Shown piece by piece: positions 23,094 to 30,199 of a stretch of DNA of 40,882 nt. The translations under genes were made by a program, and so were the position numbers. Origin of the DNA: a virus; IMG/VR virus record IMGVR_UViG_3300044712_000925, positions 1-40,882 of that record; one strand, given 5' to 3'. How positions within the stretch are numbered: position 1 is the first letter of the stretch; every line of letters begins with the position of its first letter. A model generated the notes under the pieces. That model was given only the letters and a program-made list of their open reading frames with translations. It made no database searches and was not told the origin of the DNA.

Positions 23094-24445
23094 CGTCCTA
23101 CGCCAGCCCGGCCTGGACGCTCACCGTCGACGGCAACGACATCACCGCCGACGTCGCCGACCGTCTCTCCAGCCTGACCCTCACCGACAACAAGGGCTTC
23201 GAGGCCGACCAGCTCGATATCGTCCTGGACGACAGCGACGGCCTGCTTGATCTGCCGCCCAAGGGCGCCGTCATCGCCCTGTCGCTCGGCTGGTCGGCGG
23301 ATGGCAAGAAGACGCTGGTGGACAAGGGCACGTACACCGTCGACGAGATCCAGCACAGCGGCGCGCCCGACCAGCTCACCATCCGCGCGCGCAGCGCGGA
23401 TCTGCGCTCCGGGCTCACCACCCAGCGCGAGCGCTCGTTCCACGACGTCACGGTCGGCGACATCGTCCGCACCATCGCCGACGAGAACGGGCTGGTGGCG
23501 GTGGTCTCGCCGGCGCTCGATACCCAGGCCATCGACCACATCGACCAGACCAACGAATCGGCGGTCAACCTGCTCACGCGCATGGCGCGCATGTTCGACG
23601 CCATCGCTACCGTGAAGAACGGCCGCCTGCTGTTCGTCCATGCCGGCGCCGGCGCCAGCGCCAGCGGCAAGGCCTTCGAGCCCATCGTCATCGAGCGCAA
23701 GGACGGCGACCAGCACAACTTCCAGATCGCCGACCGCGACAGCTACACCGGCGTGCGCGCCACCTACAACGACATTGGCAAGGCAGAGAAGGGCGAAGTG
23801 CTCTGGGGCAAAACCGAAGACACCGCCGAGACCCAGCGTCACACGCCCGTGGCTGCGCCGACGCCCGAGGCGAAGGATGCCTACAAGGCCGTGGGAAGCC
23901 GGCCCGCCAAGAGCCGCGCAGCCGCCCTGCGCTACGCCCACAAGGAATGGAAGCGGCTGTCGAAAGACAAGAACTTCCGCGAGCACTATGCCGGCGTCGA
24001 AGTGGCCTACGACGATCGCAATCTCAAGGTCCAGGGCGAAGTGACCTACGGCCGCGCCGATGACGACAAGAAGCAGCGCAGCGCCTCACGCCTGGCCACC
24101 CACGACGCCGAAGCCGAGCGCGCGAGGTCCGGGCCCCAGGTGGCGCTCGACGGCAGCGCCGACAACATCAAGACGCTGCGGCACGTCTACGCCTCGAAGG
24201 AAAACGCCCGCCGCGGCGCCCGGGCCGAGTGGCGCCGCCTGCAGCGCGGCGTCGCCACCTTCTCAATCACGCTGGCGCTCGGCCGCCCCGAGATCATCCC
24301 CGAGACGCCCGCCACCGTGCGCGGCTGGAAGCCCGCGATCGATAACACCGACTGGCTGGGATGCCGGATCGTGCACAACGTCACCGACGCCGGCTACACG
24401 ACGCAGATCGAGCTCGAGGTCAGGGCGACGGAGATACCGGGGTAG
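23090..24445 (+). CDS. D: tail/baseplate protein D (late control D family)
   Basis: A 451-residue gpD-type protein forming part of the baseplate hub. Landmarks are TLTVDGNDITADVADRLSSL, DNKGFEADQLDIVLDDSDG, TRMARMFDAIATVKNGRLLF and GWKPAIDNTDWLGCRIVHNV. A Lys/Ala-rich insertion (about 240-355) with VGSRPAKSRAAALRYAHKEW is longer than in P2 gpD (387 residues). ATG overlaps the gpU stop. Its 3' end overlaps the leftward gene at 24420 by 26 bases. Confidence 0.93.
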   Translation: MTSYASPAWTLTVDGNDITADVADRLSSLTLTDNKGFEADQLDIVLDDSDGLLDLPPKGAVIALSLGWSADGKKTLVDKGTYTVDEIQHSGAPDQLTIRARSADLRSGLTTQRERSFHDVTVGDIVRTIADENGLVAVVSPALDTQAIDHIDQTNESAVNLLTRMARMFDAIATVKNGRLLFVHAGAGASASGKAFEPIVIERKDGDQHNFQIADRDSYTGVRATYNDIGKAEKGEVLWGKTEDTAETQRHTPVAAPTPEAKDAYKAVGSRPAKSRAAALRYAHKEWKRLSKDKNFREHYAGVEVAYDDRNLKVQGEVTYGRADDDKKQRSASRLATHDAEAERARSGPQVALDGSADNIKTLRHVYASKENARRGARAEWRRLQRGVATFSITLALGRPEIIPETPATVRGWKPAIDNTDWLGCRIVHNVTDAGYTTQIELEVRATEIPG

Positions 24446-24647
24446 GCTTCGGCGCCAGGCCCAGGAACACGCGGCAGTCCTTCTTTGACTGGCTCACCGA
24501 TCCATCACGGCAGATGAACTGCCGACCCACGCAGTGCGAGATGCCGAGCTTCTTTCCGGTGCATGGCTTGTTCTTCGGGTGATAGGCGGCAACGGTGGAC
24601 GTTGACAGCAGCGCTGCGACAGATCCGACGATGAACGCTCTGATCAC
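24420..24647 (-). CDS. small exported Cys-rich protein
   Basis: A 75-residue product starting GTG, with an N-terminal signal peptide (AFIVGSVAALLSTSTVAA) and a mature part of about 54 residues with four cysteines (CTGKKLGISHC, then FICRDGS and KKDC), suggesting two disulfides. GTG overlaps the stop of the lipoprotein upstream (GTGA), so the two are coupled. An in-frame TTG at 24665 is possible. It ends inside gene D, tail to tail. It may act in the periplasm, for example in superinfection exclusion; this is inference. Confidence 0.68.
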   Translation of the reverse strand: MIRAFIVGSVAALLSTSTVAAYHPKNKPCTGKKLGISHCVGRQFICRDGSVSQSKKDCRVFLGLAPKPTPVSPSP

Positions 24648-24961
24648 TTTCGCTGGTCCAGGCAAAGCTGCATCGCCCTTTCCGTAAAGTCGGCCATGAA
24701 CACGTTGTTGACGTCCCTGCGAATCTCATCGGGTCGTGGCAATCCGTCTCGCAGCGCCTTGCCGTTGAGGGCATAGCGCTTTCCGTTCGCCTCAATGTAC
24801 GCCGTTGACGGTGGGGTGCAGCCGAGTCTCGCATCCGCCGTATTCAACGGCCACTTGTCACCGTACTCAGCTGCCGTGACGACGACGACACCGGGCTTCT
24901 TTTCCTCGGCGCACCCGGAGGCAAGCGCCACAGCCGCAATCACGCATAAGATTCTGAGCAT
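24644..24961 (-). CDS. lipoprotein of DUF2511 (YebY-like) type
   Basis: A 105-residue protein. A lipoprotein signal ends in ASGC with Cys17 as anchor. The mature region has the DUF2511 pattern VTAAEYGDKWPL, C-x-P, a YALNGKAL stretch and the close FTERAMQLC, similar to E. coli YebY. It lies on the opposite strand from the late genes, between the tail operon and the repressor, where temperate phages often carry lysogeny-expressed accessory genes. Surface exclusion or host fitness are possible roles; neither is shown. Confidence 0.8.
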   Translation of the reverse strand: MLRILCVIAAVALASGCAEEKKPGVVVVTAAEYGDKWPLNTADARLGCTPPSTAYIEANGKRYALNGKALRDGLPRPDEIRRDVNNVFMADFTERAMQLCLDQRK

Positions 24962-24986
24962 CGGTCACCCCATATCGATGCGTCAT

Positions 24987-24997
24987 AGTGTAACACT
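24987..24997. promoter_or_regulatory. AGTGTAACACT palindrome-like site before the lipoprotein
   Basis: An 11-bp near-palindrome 26 bases before the lipoprotein start. It contains the same GTGTAACAC as the dam start and the early promoter. The reverse strand gives TTACACTATGACG, where TACACT could be a -10 element, so binding would block transcription. Inference from position. Confidence 0.4.
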
Positions 24998-25001
24998 CGC
25001 C

Positions 25002-25220
25002 CTATCGATGCCCGATGATCTCCCGCAGGACGAAGCGCGCCAGGCCAAGCAGCATGCGGGACGAGAGGGGATTGCAGGCGCCGACCTCGGCCACGCCTAC
25101 GGAGTCGCCGCGGTCCTCGAAGCAGAGGACGCCGCGCACTTCGCCTTTTCTTGCGTCGTCGGACAGTTCCTGTGCGTAACGCTGGACCTGGACCGGTCCT
25201 GTCTCAATCGTTTGTGCCAC
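25002..25220 (-). CDS. small phage hypothetical protein
   Basis: A 72-residue product (GTG start) with the pattern AQELSDDARKGEVRGVLCFE, RGDSVGVAEVG, then an SRMLLGLARFVLREIIG helix. Short proteins with this RG-x-x-x-hydrophobic plus C-terminal helix layout are frequent in early or regulatory regions of proteobacterial phages. No role is known. No clear ribosome binding site; its start lies within the end of the 53-residue ORF upstream, so coupling is likely. Confidence 0.6.
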   Translation of the reverse strand: MAQTIETGPVQVQRYAQELSDDARKGEVRGVLCFEDRGDSVGVAEVGACNPLSSRMLLGLARFVLREIIGHR

Positions 25221-25365
25221 GGTACCGGAAGATGGGAGGCGGAGCGGATTCGTTGGGCTCGGCGGGAAGCGGCAGCCTGGTGCGAGCGATGCCGCCAGCC
25301 ATTCTCAGGGGCCGGAGCAGGAATCGCAGCAGGAACGGAAGGAGCCGCAGTCGCATGCGGAACAT
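25204..25365 (-). CDS. possible short basic amphipathic protein
   Basis: A 53-residue ORF starting MFRMRLRLLPFLLRFLLRPL, a strongly basic and hydrophobic N-terminal helix, then a Pro-rich tail. It begins 45 bases after the repressor stop on the same strand and overlaps the next start by 17 bases. The composition could suit a membrane-active peptide. It is short, so it may be chance. Confidence 0.35.
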   Translation of the reverse strand: MFRMRLRLLPFLLRFLLRPLRMAGGIARTRLPLPAEPNESAPPPIFRYRGTND

Positions 25366-25410
25366 ACTACCATCCGCATAGGACCAAATATATACGCTGG
25401 CTGTAGGGAA

Positions 25411-25872
25411 TTAGGCGGACTTCTTCTGTCCGCTGGTACCAGAGTCGCGGCGCCGCTTGACCTCGTGGGGCGCCTTGGCATTGTCCGCAGTCGCCGGCAT
25501 CTCCATTCTGGTCCGCCCGCGTGAATCTTCCACCGCGTTGCTGTCGAGCCTTTTCGCAAAGGAAAGCAGCAGATCGGCATCCGCCTGCGACAGAGCCATC
25601 GCAGCGATGTCGCCGGCCAGTTGCCTCGCCGGGGTCACATAGTCCGCGCGCTGCTGCTCGGCAGCAAACGGCGCCCGGTGTCCGGTAACAACGTAAAGAA
25701 CATCGACACCTATTCCCGCGATGCGCGCGAGGTAGTCGACATCCGGGGACCTTTCGTCCTTTTCGTAGTTGATTTGGGCGTGCTTCCCCACGCCGCCGAC
25801 GCCGCCGAACGCCTCCTGGCTCATGTTCCGGAGGATGCGCTCTTCCTTGAGCCGGTGCCCAATGGTCGTCAT
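25411..25872 (-). CDS. XRE-family (CI-like) lysogeny repressor
   Basis: A 153-residue protein. The N-terminal helix-turn-helix (about 2-65) has GHRLKEERILRNMSQEAFGG as its start, and then INYEKDERSPDVDYLARIAG and GVDVLYVVTGHRA. This is the typical layout of short P2/CTX-type repressors without a LexA-like cleavage domain. The remaining part is helical and probably dimerises. It is transcribed divergently from the early operon, with inverted repeats in between. The ATG at 25872 is chosen because the sequence upstream runs through the operator region. Without a peptidase domain, SOS cleavage is not expected. Confidence 0.85.
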   Translation of the reverse strand: MTTIGHRLKEERILRNMSQEAFGGVGGVGKHAQINYEKDERSPDVDYLARIAGIGVDVLYVVTGHRAPFAAEQQRADYVTPARQLAGDIAAMALSQADADLLLSFAKRLDSNAVEDSRGRTRMEMPATADNAKAPHEVKRRRDSGTSGQKKSA

Positions 25873-25887
25873 TCGACAAATAACCCC

Positions 25888-25917
25888 TTGACAAGTAGTC
25901 AAACGACTACCTAGAAT
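25888..25917 (+). promoter_or_regulatory. early promoter with overlapping operators
   Basis: -35 TTGACA (25888-25893) and -10 TAGAAT (25912-25917) with an 18-base spacer form a near-consensus sigma70 promoter for the rightward early genes. Between them lies a perfect inverted repeat GTAGTC-AAAC-GACTAC (25895-25910). A second, overlapping one is TTGAC-AAGTA-GTCAA (25888-25902). The divergent repressor gene starts 16 bases away. This is the expected place for repressor binding that blocks the early operon. Confidence 0.85.
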
Positions 25918-25918
25918 T

Positions 25919-25927
25919 GTGTAACAC
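25919..25927. promoter_or_regulatory. GTGTAACAC motif at the early transcript start
   Basis: The third copy of the 9-mer seen before dam (2055) and the lipoprotein (24988). It lies immediately downstream of the -10 element, about positions +1 to +10 of the early transcript. Confidence 0.4.
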
Positions 25928-25945
25928 CTTACCGAAGCCCGAAAC

Positions 25946-26218
25946 ATGACACAGCAGGACGCCTCTCGCAAGCCCGCGAGACTGGTAAAAGAAAAGCCGA
26001 TCGCCCTCCGGCTTACGCAGGACGAGCTGGCTGATGCAGAGCGCATCGCCGCCCAAGAGGGCATGTCCAAGTCGGCCCACGGCCGTAAGTGCTATCTGCT
26101 CGGCAAGTCCATCCTCTATCCGTCTTCTCCTCAGCCGGCCACAAAGCCGGTCCCGCGAAAGCGGGTTACGCGCGGGAGCGGGGGTCGTTCCTCCGCTCCC
26201 CGCTCATCTTCTCGGTAA
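25946..26218 (+). CDS. ribbon-helix-helix-like early regulator
   Basis: A 90-residue basic protein, the first gene of the early operon. Residues about 18-55 (KPIALRLTQDELADAERIAA, then EGMSKSAHGRKCYLLGKSI) read as a ribbon-helix-helix fold: a beta strand and two helices. The tail is Pro/Arg/Ser-rich and is encoded by a stem-loop-rich segment. By position it is analogous to Cro/Cox-type switch proteins. A DNA-binding role is inferred from fold reading, not a clear family match. Confidence 0.65.
   Translation: MTQQDASRKPARLVKEKPIALRLTQDELADAERIAAQEGMSKSAHGRKCYLLGKSILYPSSPQPATKPVPRKRVTRGSGGRSSAPRSSSR
26135..26205 (+). other. three consecutive stem-loops in an early gene
   Basis: CCGGC/GCCGG (26135-26150), CCCGC-GAAA-GCGGG (26152-26165, a GNRA-type tetraloop) and GAGCGGGG/CCCCGCTC (26176-26205) follow one another in the 3' end of the preceding gene. 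They may attenuate or process the early transcript before the next gene. No T tract follows, so complete termination is unlikely. Confidence 0.45.
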
Positions 26219-26244
26219 GCGTAGCCAAGGGAGACAACAAAAAC

Positions 26245-26526
26245 ATGCAGCACGCGACGCACGAAACCAGCCAGACGAAGCGCTTCTTCATCAACACCCG
26301 CGGCGAGCTCGTCGACCGCAGCAGCGCAACGCATCGTCGCACCGGCTACAGCATCACCGCGAGCAATGCGTCGCGCAGCGAAATGCAGCTGCTCGCCGAC
26401 ATGCTCAATGAGCCCGCTCATCAGAGCGCCTACGACAACGGCGAAGACCCGACATGGAAGTGGGCAGCTCGCATCGCCGATTACGAGACCGCGATGTTCC
26501 CCCAAGCGTTCGGGTGCCCAGCATGA
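26245..26526 (+). CDS. hypothetical early phage protein
   Basis: A 93-residue product starting MQHATHETSQTKRFFINTRG. A well-placed AAGGGAGA ribosome binding site decides the ATG at 26245 over upstream in-frame starts. The pattern RTGYSITASNASRSEMQLLA is unfamiliar. It ends overlapping the next start (ATGA). No fold is assigned. Confidence 0.6.
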   Translation: MQHATHETSQTKRFFINTRGELVDRSSATHRRTGYSITASNASRSEMQLLADMLNEPAHQSAYDNGEDPTWKWAARIADYETAMFPQAFGCPA

Positions 26527-27122
26527 CAATCGACCTCACCGCCATCGGCATCATCCGCGACCACATCGAATCCTGGCGCCGCTCCAACAGCTGGAGCCGC
26601 GAGACGACGGCGCAGACCATCGTCGAGACGCACGAGCGCCTCGGCTTCGATCGCGTCAGCAGCATCGCCTTCGACCCGCCGACGCGCGACACCTTTGAGC
26701 GCCAGCGCGTCAACGCCGACCGCATCTTCCGCTGGCTCGACGACACGACCAAGGACCGCAACCTGCTGCCGGTCAACTTCCTGCTCTCGATCCTCGCCGC
26801 GCTACCGATGGACCGCCGTATCGCGCTGGTCGACGAGCTGCTGGAGCCGGTAGGCCTCGGTGCTCGCGAGGAAGCGACGTTCATCGGCATGGACCCGGGC
26901 GCCGGCGACGACAAGACCGTCGTCGTCATGCACTTCCAGGACGTGCTGAGAACCGGCACCGAGGCCCAGGTGCATATGTCGAAGCTGCTCGACGGCGTCG
27001 ATCCCGGCGAGCCGGAGGCGGCGAAGGCGAAGCTGTCGGTCGCCATGGCCGCATTCAACCGCGCTCGATCGCTGATGGGCCGGATCGTTCGCCGCCGCGG
27101 CTGCCCCGGAGCCAAGCCATGA
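26523..27122 (+). CDS. YdaT/CII-like phage early protein
   Basis: A 199-residue protein. The N-terminal half (about 8-115) contains IRDHIESWRRSNSWSRETTA, RQRVNADRIFRWLDDTTKDR and LLSILAALPMDRRIALVDEL. The IFRWLDDTTKD segment followed by helices ending in a mean-length acidic helix resembles the YdaT/CII-type early regulators of lambdoid phages. It may regulate the early transcript or host functions. Similarity is partial and by eye. Both ends overlap neighbouring genes (ATGA). Confidence 0.6.
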   Translation: MTIDLTAIGIIRDHIESWRRSNSWSRETTAQTIVETHERLGFDRVSSIAFDPPTRDTFERQRVNADRIFRWLDDTTKDRNLLPVNFLLSILAALPMDRRIALVDELLEPVGLGAREEATFIGMDPGAGDDKTVVVMHFQDVLRTGTEAQVHMSKLLDGVDPGEPEAAKAKLSVAMAAFNRARSLMGRIVRRRGCPGAKP

Positions 27123-27418
27123 CGATGCGCATCAAGTGCCCGCACTGCGGCACCGCCGCGATCATCCGCACCAGCCGCGCCATGAGCGAGACGGTGCTGG
27201 AGCAGCAGCTGCAGTGCCAGAACGTCGAATGCGCCCACACCTGGGTCGCCCACACGGCCGCCGTGCGCACCATCGCGCCGTCGATGACGCCGAACCCGAA
27301 GGTCTACATCCCGCTGTCGCCGAGATCGCCCGCCGCGAAGCTGCCTGAAGGCGCGCAACTCGGCCTCACGCTCGAAGAACCGCCGCATCCCCGTGCGATG
27401 GCCGTGAATACCAGCTAA
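27119..27418 (+). CDS. ogr: Ogr/Delta-type zinc-finger late activator
   Basis: A 99-residue protein with the Ogr/Delta signature MRIKCPHCGTAAIIRTSR, then LQCQNVECAHTWVAH. The zinc ligands are Cys7, Cys10, Cys33 and Cys38. In P2 this factor contacts RNA polymerase and binds TGT-N-ACA dyads to start late transcription; three such dyads lie before P/O, V and FI. In P2 the gene follows D; here it is in the early operon, a clear change in timing logic. The C-terminal extension after residue 60 is Pro-rich. Confidence 0.9.
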   Translation: MTMRIKCPHCGTAAIIRTSRAMSETVLEQQLQCQNVECAHTWVAHTAAVRTIAPSMTPNPKVYIPLSPRSPAAKLPEGAQLGLTLEEPPHPRAMAVNTS

Positions 27419-27500
27419 GCGCAGCTCGGCGCCCTTCCAACACCGAACGACAACGACATGCCCATCCGGGCGTGCGAGGACTTTTTTTGCCTGAAATCTG

Positions 27501-30176
27501 ATGGACCAACGACTACACGCCGACATCGTTTCACGCCTCGAAGCCGACTATGGCTTCAAGGCCGCGGGCAACTGGCTGCGCAAGGGCAAGTGCCCCGCCT
27601 GCGGCAAGAAGGAGATGTTCACCAACGCCGAGCATCCCTGGGTGCTGCGCTGCGCCCGAGCCAACAAGTGCGGCGTCGAGTACCACGTCAAAGAGATCTA
27701 TTCCGACCTCTTCGCGAGTTGGTCCGACCGCTACAAGCCAACGCCTGAAGTCCCGAACGCCTCGGCCGACGCCTACCTGCGCAGCGCCCGCGGTTTCGAT
27801 CTCGCCAAGATTGCCGGCTGGTACAAGCAGGAAAGCTACTACGACGGAGAGCGCAAGGCCGGCACCGCGACCGTGCGCTTCCAGCTCACCGACGCCGTGT
27901 GGTGGGAACGCCTGATCGACCGGCCGGAGCGCTTCGACCGGAAGGCCAACTTCCGCGGCCAGTACGGCGGCTCCTGGTGGCTGCCGCCGTCCATCACCGA
28001 GATCCCGGAGGAGCTGTGGATCGTCGAGGGCATCTTCGACTCGATCGCGCTCCTGCATCACGACATCCCCGCCGCCTCGGCGATGAGCAGCGTCAACTAC
28101 CCGGCCGCCGCGCTGAAGGCGCTGGCCGAGCGCTGCCTTGCCGAAGACAAGCCGCGGCCGAAACTGGTGTGGGCGTTCGACGGCGGTCGCGCCGGCCGCA
28201 GCGCCTCGCGCAAGTTCCACCAGCGCAGCGTCGAGGACGGCTGGGAAGCCTCGGCGGCGATGATCCCGATGGAGGGCAAGAAGGAACCCGACTGGAACGA
28301 CATGCACCAGCGCGGGCGCCTCGAGAAGAAGCACCTCGACGAGTACCGCTACCAGGGCTCCATCCTGCTGGCCGCCAGCGCGCAGGAAAAGGCGCTGCTG
28401 ATGTACAAGCGCAACGGCTGGAACGCCTTCAGTTTCGAGTTCGACAGCCGGCTGTTCTGGTTCAAGCTGGACATGGAGAAATATTCCAAGGTCCGCGAGC
28501 AGTACAACGACGACAAGACCAAGACGGACGAAGAGAAGCGCGACCTGGCGCTGGCCGAGTCGAACAGCGTCACCGAGATCGCCAACTGCTACCCCACGGC
28601 GCTCTACTACCAGGCGAACGCGCTCACCGACGAGAGCTGGTACTACTTCCGCATCGACTTCCCGCACGACGGCCCCTCGGTGAACAACACCTTCACCGGC
28701 GCGCAGCTGTCGTCCGCCTCCGAATTCAAGAAGCGCCTGCTCGGCATCGCCGCCGGCGCCGTCTTCACCGGCAACGCCGGACAGCTCGACGCCATGCTCA
28801 AGCGCTGGCTCGCGCGCATCAAGACCGTCGAGACCGTCGACTTCATCGGCTACAGCCGCGACCACGGCACCTGGGTCTTCAACGACGTCGCCGTCAAGGA
28901 CGGCAAGACGGTCCCGCTCAACGACGAGGACTTCTTCGACATCGGCAGGCTGTCCATCAAGAGCCTCAACCGTTCCGTCGACCTCGCGATCAATTCCGAT
29001 CTGAAGGAGTTCGGCACCGAGTGGGTCGGCCTGCTCTGGCAGTGCTACCACCACAAGGGAATCGCCGCCCTTGCCTTCTGGCTGGGCAGCCTCTTCGCCG
29101 AGCAGATCCGCCAGCGGCACAAGTCCTTCCCCTTCATCGAGCTCGTCGGCGAGCCCGGCGCCGGCAAGTCGACGCTGATCGAATTCCTCTGGCGCCTGTG
29201 CGGCCGCTCCGACTACGAGGGCTTCGACCCGAGCAAGTCGACGATGGCCGCGCGCGCGCGCAACTTCAGCCAGGTGTCCAACCTTCCCGTGGTGCTGATC
29301 GAGGGCGACCGCACCGACGAGGACCGCGCCAAGCAGAAGGGCTTCGATTGGGACGAGCTCAAGCCGCTCTACAACGGCCGCAGCGTCTATAGCCGCGGCG
29401 TGAAGAACAGCGGCAACGAGACCTACGAGCCGCCCTTCCGCGGCGCCCTGGTGATCAGCCAGAACGCGCCGGTGATGGCCTCGGACGCGATCATGCAGCG
29501 CATTTGCCATATCGGCTTCGACCTGGCGTCGCACACGCCGGATTCCAAGGCCGCGGCAGACGCGCTCGGGCAGATCGGCGTCGACAAGCTGTCGGGCTTC
29601 GTCCTCAAGGCGACGACGGCCGAGAAGGACGTCCTGGGCATGTTCGAGGACAGGCTCCAGCATCACGAGAAGCGCCTGCTCAACGTGCCGGGCGTGCGCA
29701 ACCTGCGCATCGTGAAGAACCACGCGATGCTTGCCTCGCTGGTCGACGCGCTGGTGTGCGTGATCCCGCTCAGCAAGGCAGACCTGCAAGAGACCCAGTC
29801 CTTCATCGAGGAGATGACGGCCGAGCGCCAGGAGGCCATCAACGCGGACCATCCCATCGTCCAGGAGTTCTGGGAGACCTACGACTTCCTCGACGGCGAC
29901 AACCGGCTCAACCACTCACGCGGCGGAGACACCATCTCCATCAGCCTGCCGCACTACATCAAGGTTGCCGCCGAAGCGCGGCAGCAGCTACCGGACATCG
30001 CCCAACTCAAGAAGGCCCTGCGCACCAGCCGCGTGCGCAAGTTCGTCAACTACCGGCCCGTCAATTCCGCGCTCAACGCGGCCTGGAACAAATCCAATTG
30101 CCCGCCCAACGACGAACGGTCGCTGACCGTGAAGTGCTGGGTGTTTCAAACCGCCGCATCCCGCGGCAATTCGTAA
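27501..30176 (+). CDS. Toprim primase-helicase (replication protein)
   Basis: An 891-residue replication protein. An N-terminal zinc finger (Cys31, Cys34, Cys51, Cys57) is followed by a Toprim domain with VEGIFD (E176) and VWAFDGGRAGR (D227). A long central region comes before a helicase ATPase with Walker A GEPGAGKS (550-557), LPVVLIEGDR (595-604) and sensor-like SQNAP (Asn656), and an Arg667 that may act as arginine finger. It should prime and unwind phage DNA, as P4 alpha does, instead of the P2 gpA nicking mechanism. The start at 27501 fits family N termini though no ribosome binding site is evident. A hairpin and a T7 run precede it. Confidence 0.9.
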   Translation: MDQRLHADIVSRLEADYGFKAAGNWLRKGKCPACGKKEMFTNAEHPWVLRCARANKCGVEYHVKEIYSDLFASWSDRYKPTPEVPNASADAYLRSARGFDLAKIAGWYKQESYYDGERKAGTATVRFQLTDAVWWERLIDRPERFDRKANFRGQYGGSWWLPPSITEIPEELWIVEGIFDSIALLHHDIPAASAMSSVNYPAAALKALAERCLAEDKPRPKLVWAFDGGRAGRSASRKFHQRSVEDGWEASAAMIPMEGKKEPDWNDMHQRGRLEKKHLDEYRYQGSILLAASAQEKALLMYKRNGWNAFSFEFDSRLFWFKLDMEKYSKVREQYNDDKTKTDEEKRDLALAESNSVTEIANCYPTALYYQANALTDESWYYFRIDFPHDGPSVNNTFTGAQLSSASEFKKRLLGIAAGAVFTGNAGQLDAMLKRWLARIKTVETVDFIGYSRDHGTWVFNDVAVKDGKTVPLNDEDFFDIGRLSIKSLNRSVDLAINSDLKEFGTEWVGLLWQCYHHKGIAALAFWLGSLFAEQIRQRHKSFPFIELVGEPGAGKSTLIEFLWRLCGRSDYEGFDPSKSTMAARARNFSQVSNLPVVLIEGDRTDEDRAKQKGFDWDELKPLYNGRSVYSRGVKNSGNETYEPPFRGALVISQNAPVMASDAIMQRICHIGFDLASHTPDSKAAADALGQIGVDKLSGFVLKATTAEKDVLGMFEDRLQHHEKRLLNVPGVRNLRIVKNHAMLASLVDALVCVIPLSKADLQETQSFIEEMTAERQEAINADHPIVQEFWETYDFLDGDNRLNHSRGGDTISISLPHYIKVAAEARQQLPDIAQLKKALRTSRVRKFVNYRPVNSALNAAWNKSNCPPNDERSLTVKCWVFQTAASRGNS

Positions 30177-30199
30177 CCCGCATGCAAAGGCGACCAACC

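Noticed and set aside
27457-27488. Terminator or frameshift site before the primase-helicase
   Set aside because: A 7-pair hairpin and a run of seven T are present, but they are separated by about 7 bases. The frame starting at 27458 leaves the primase frame and gives a low-quality product. Not called as either.
27531-29915. A 794-residue leftward open frame opposite the primase-helicase
   Set aside because: It is an antisense shadow in a high-GC gene, Val/Leu/Arg/Asp-rich with no motif; the forward frame has zinc finger, Toprim and Walker motifs.
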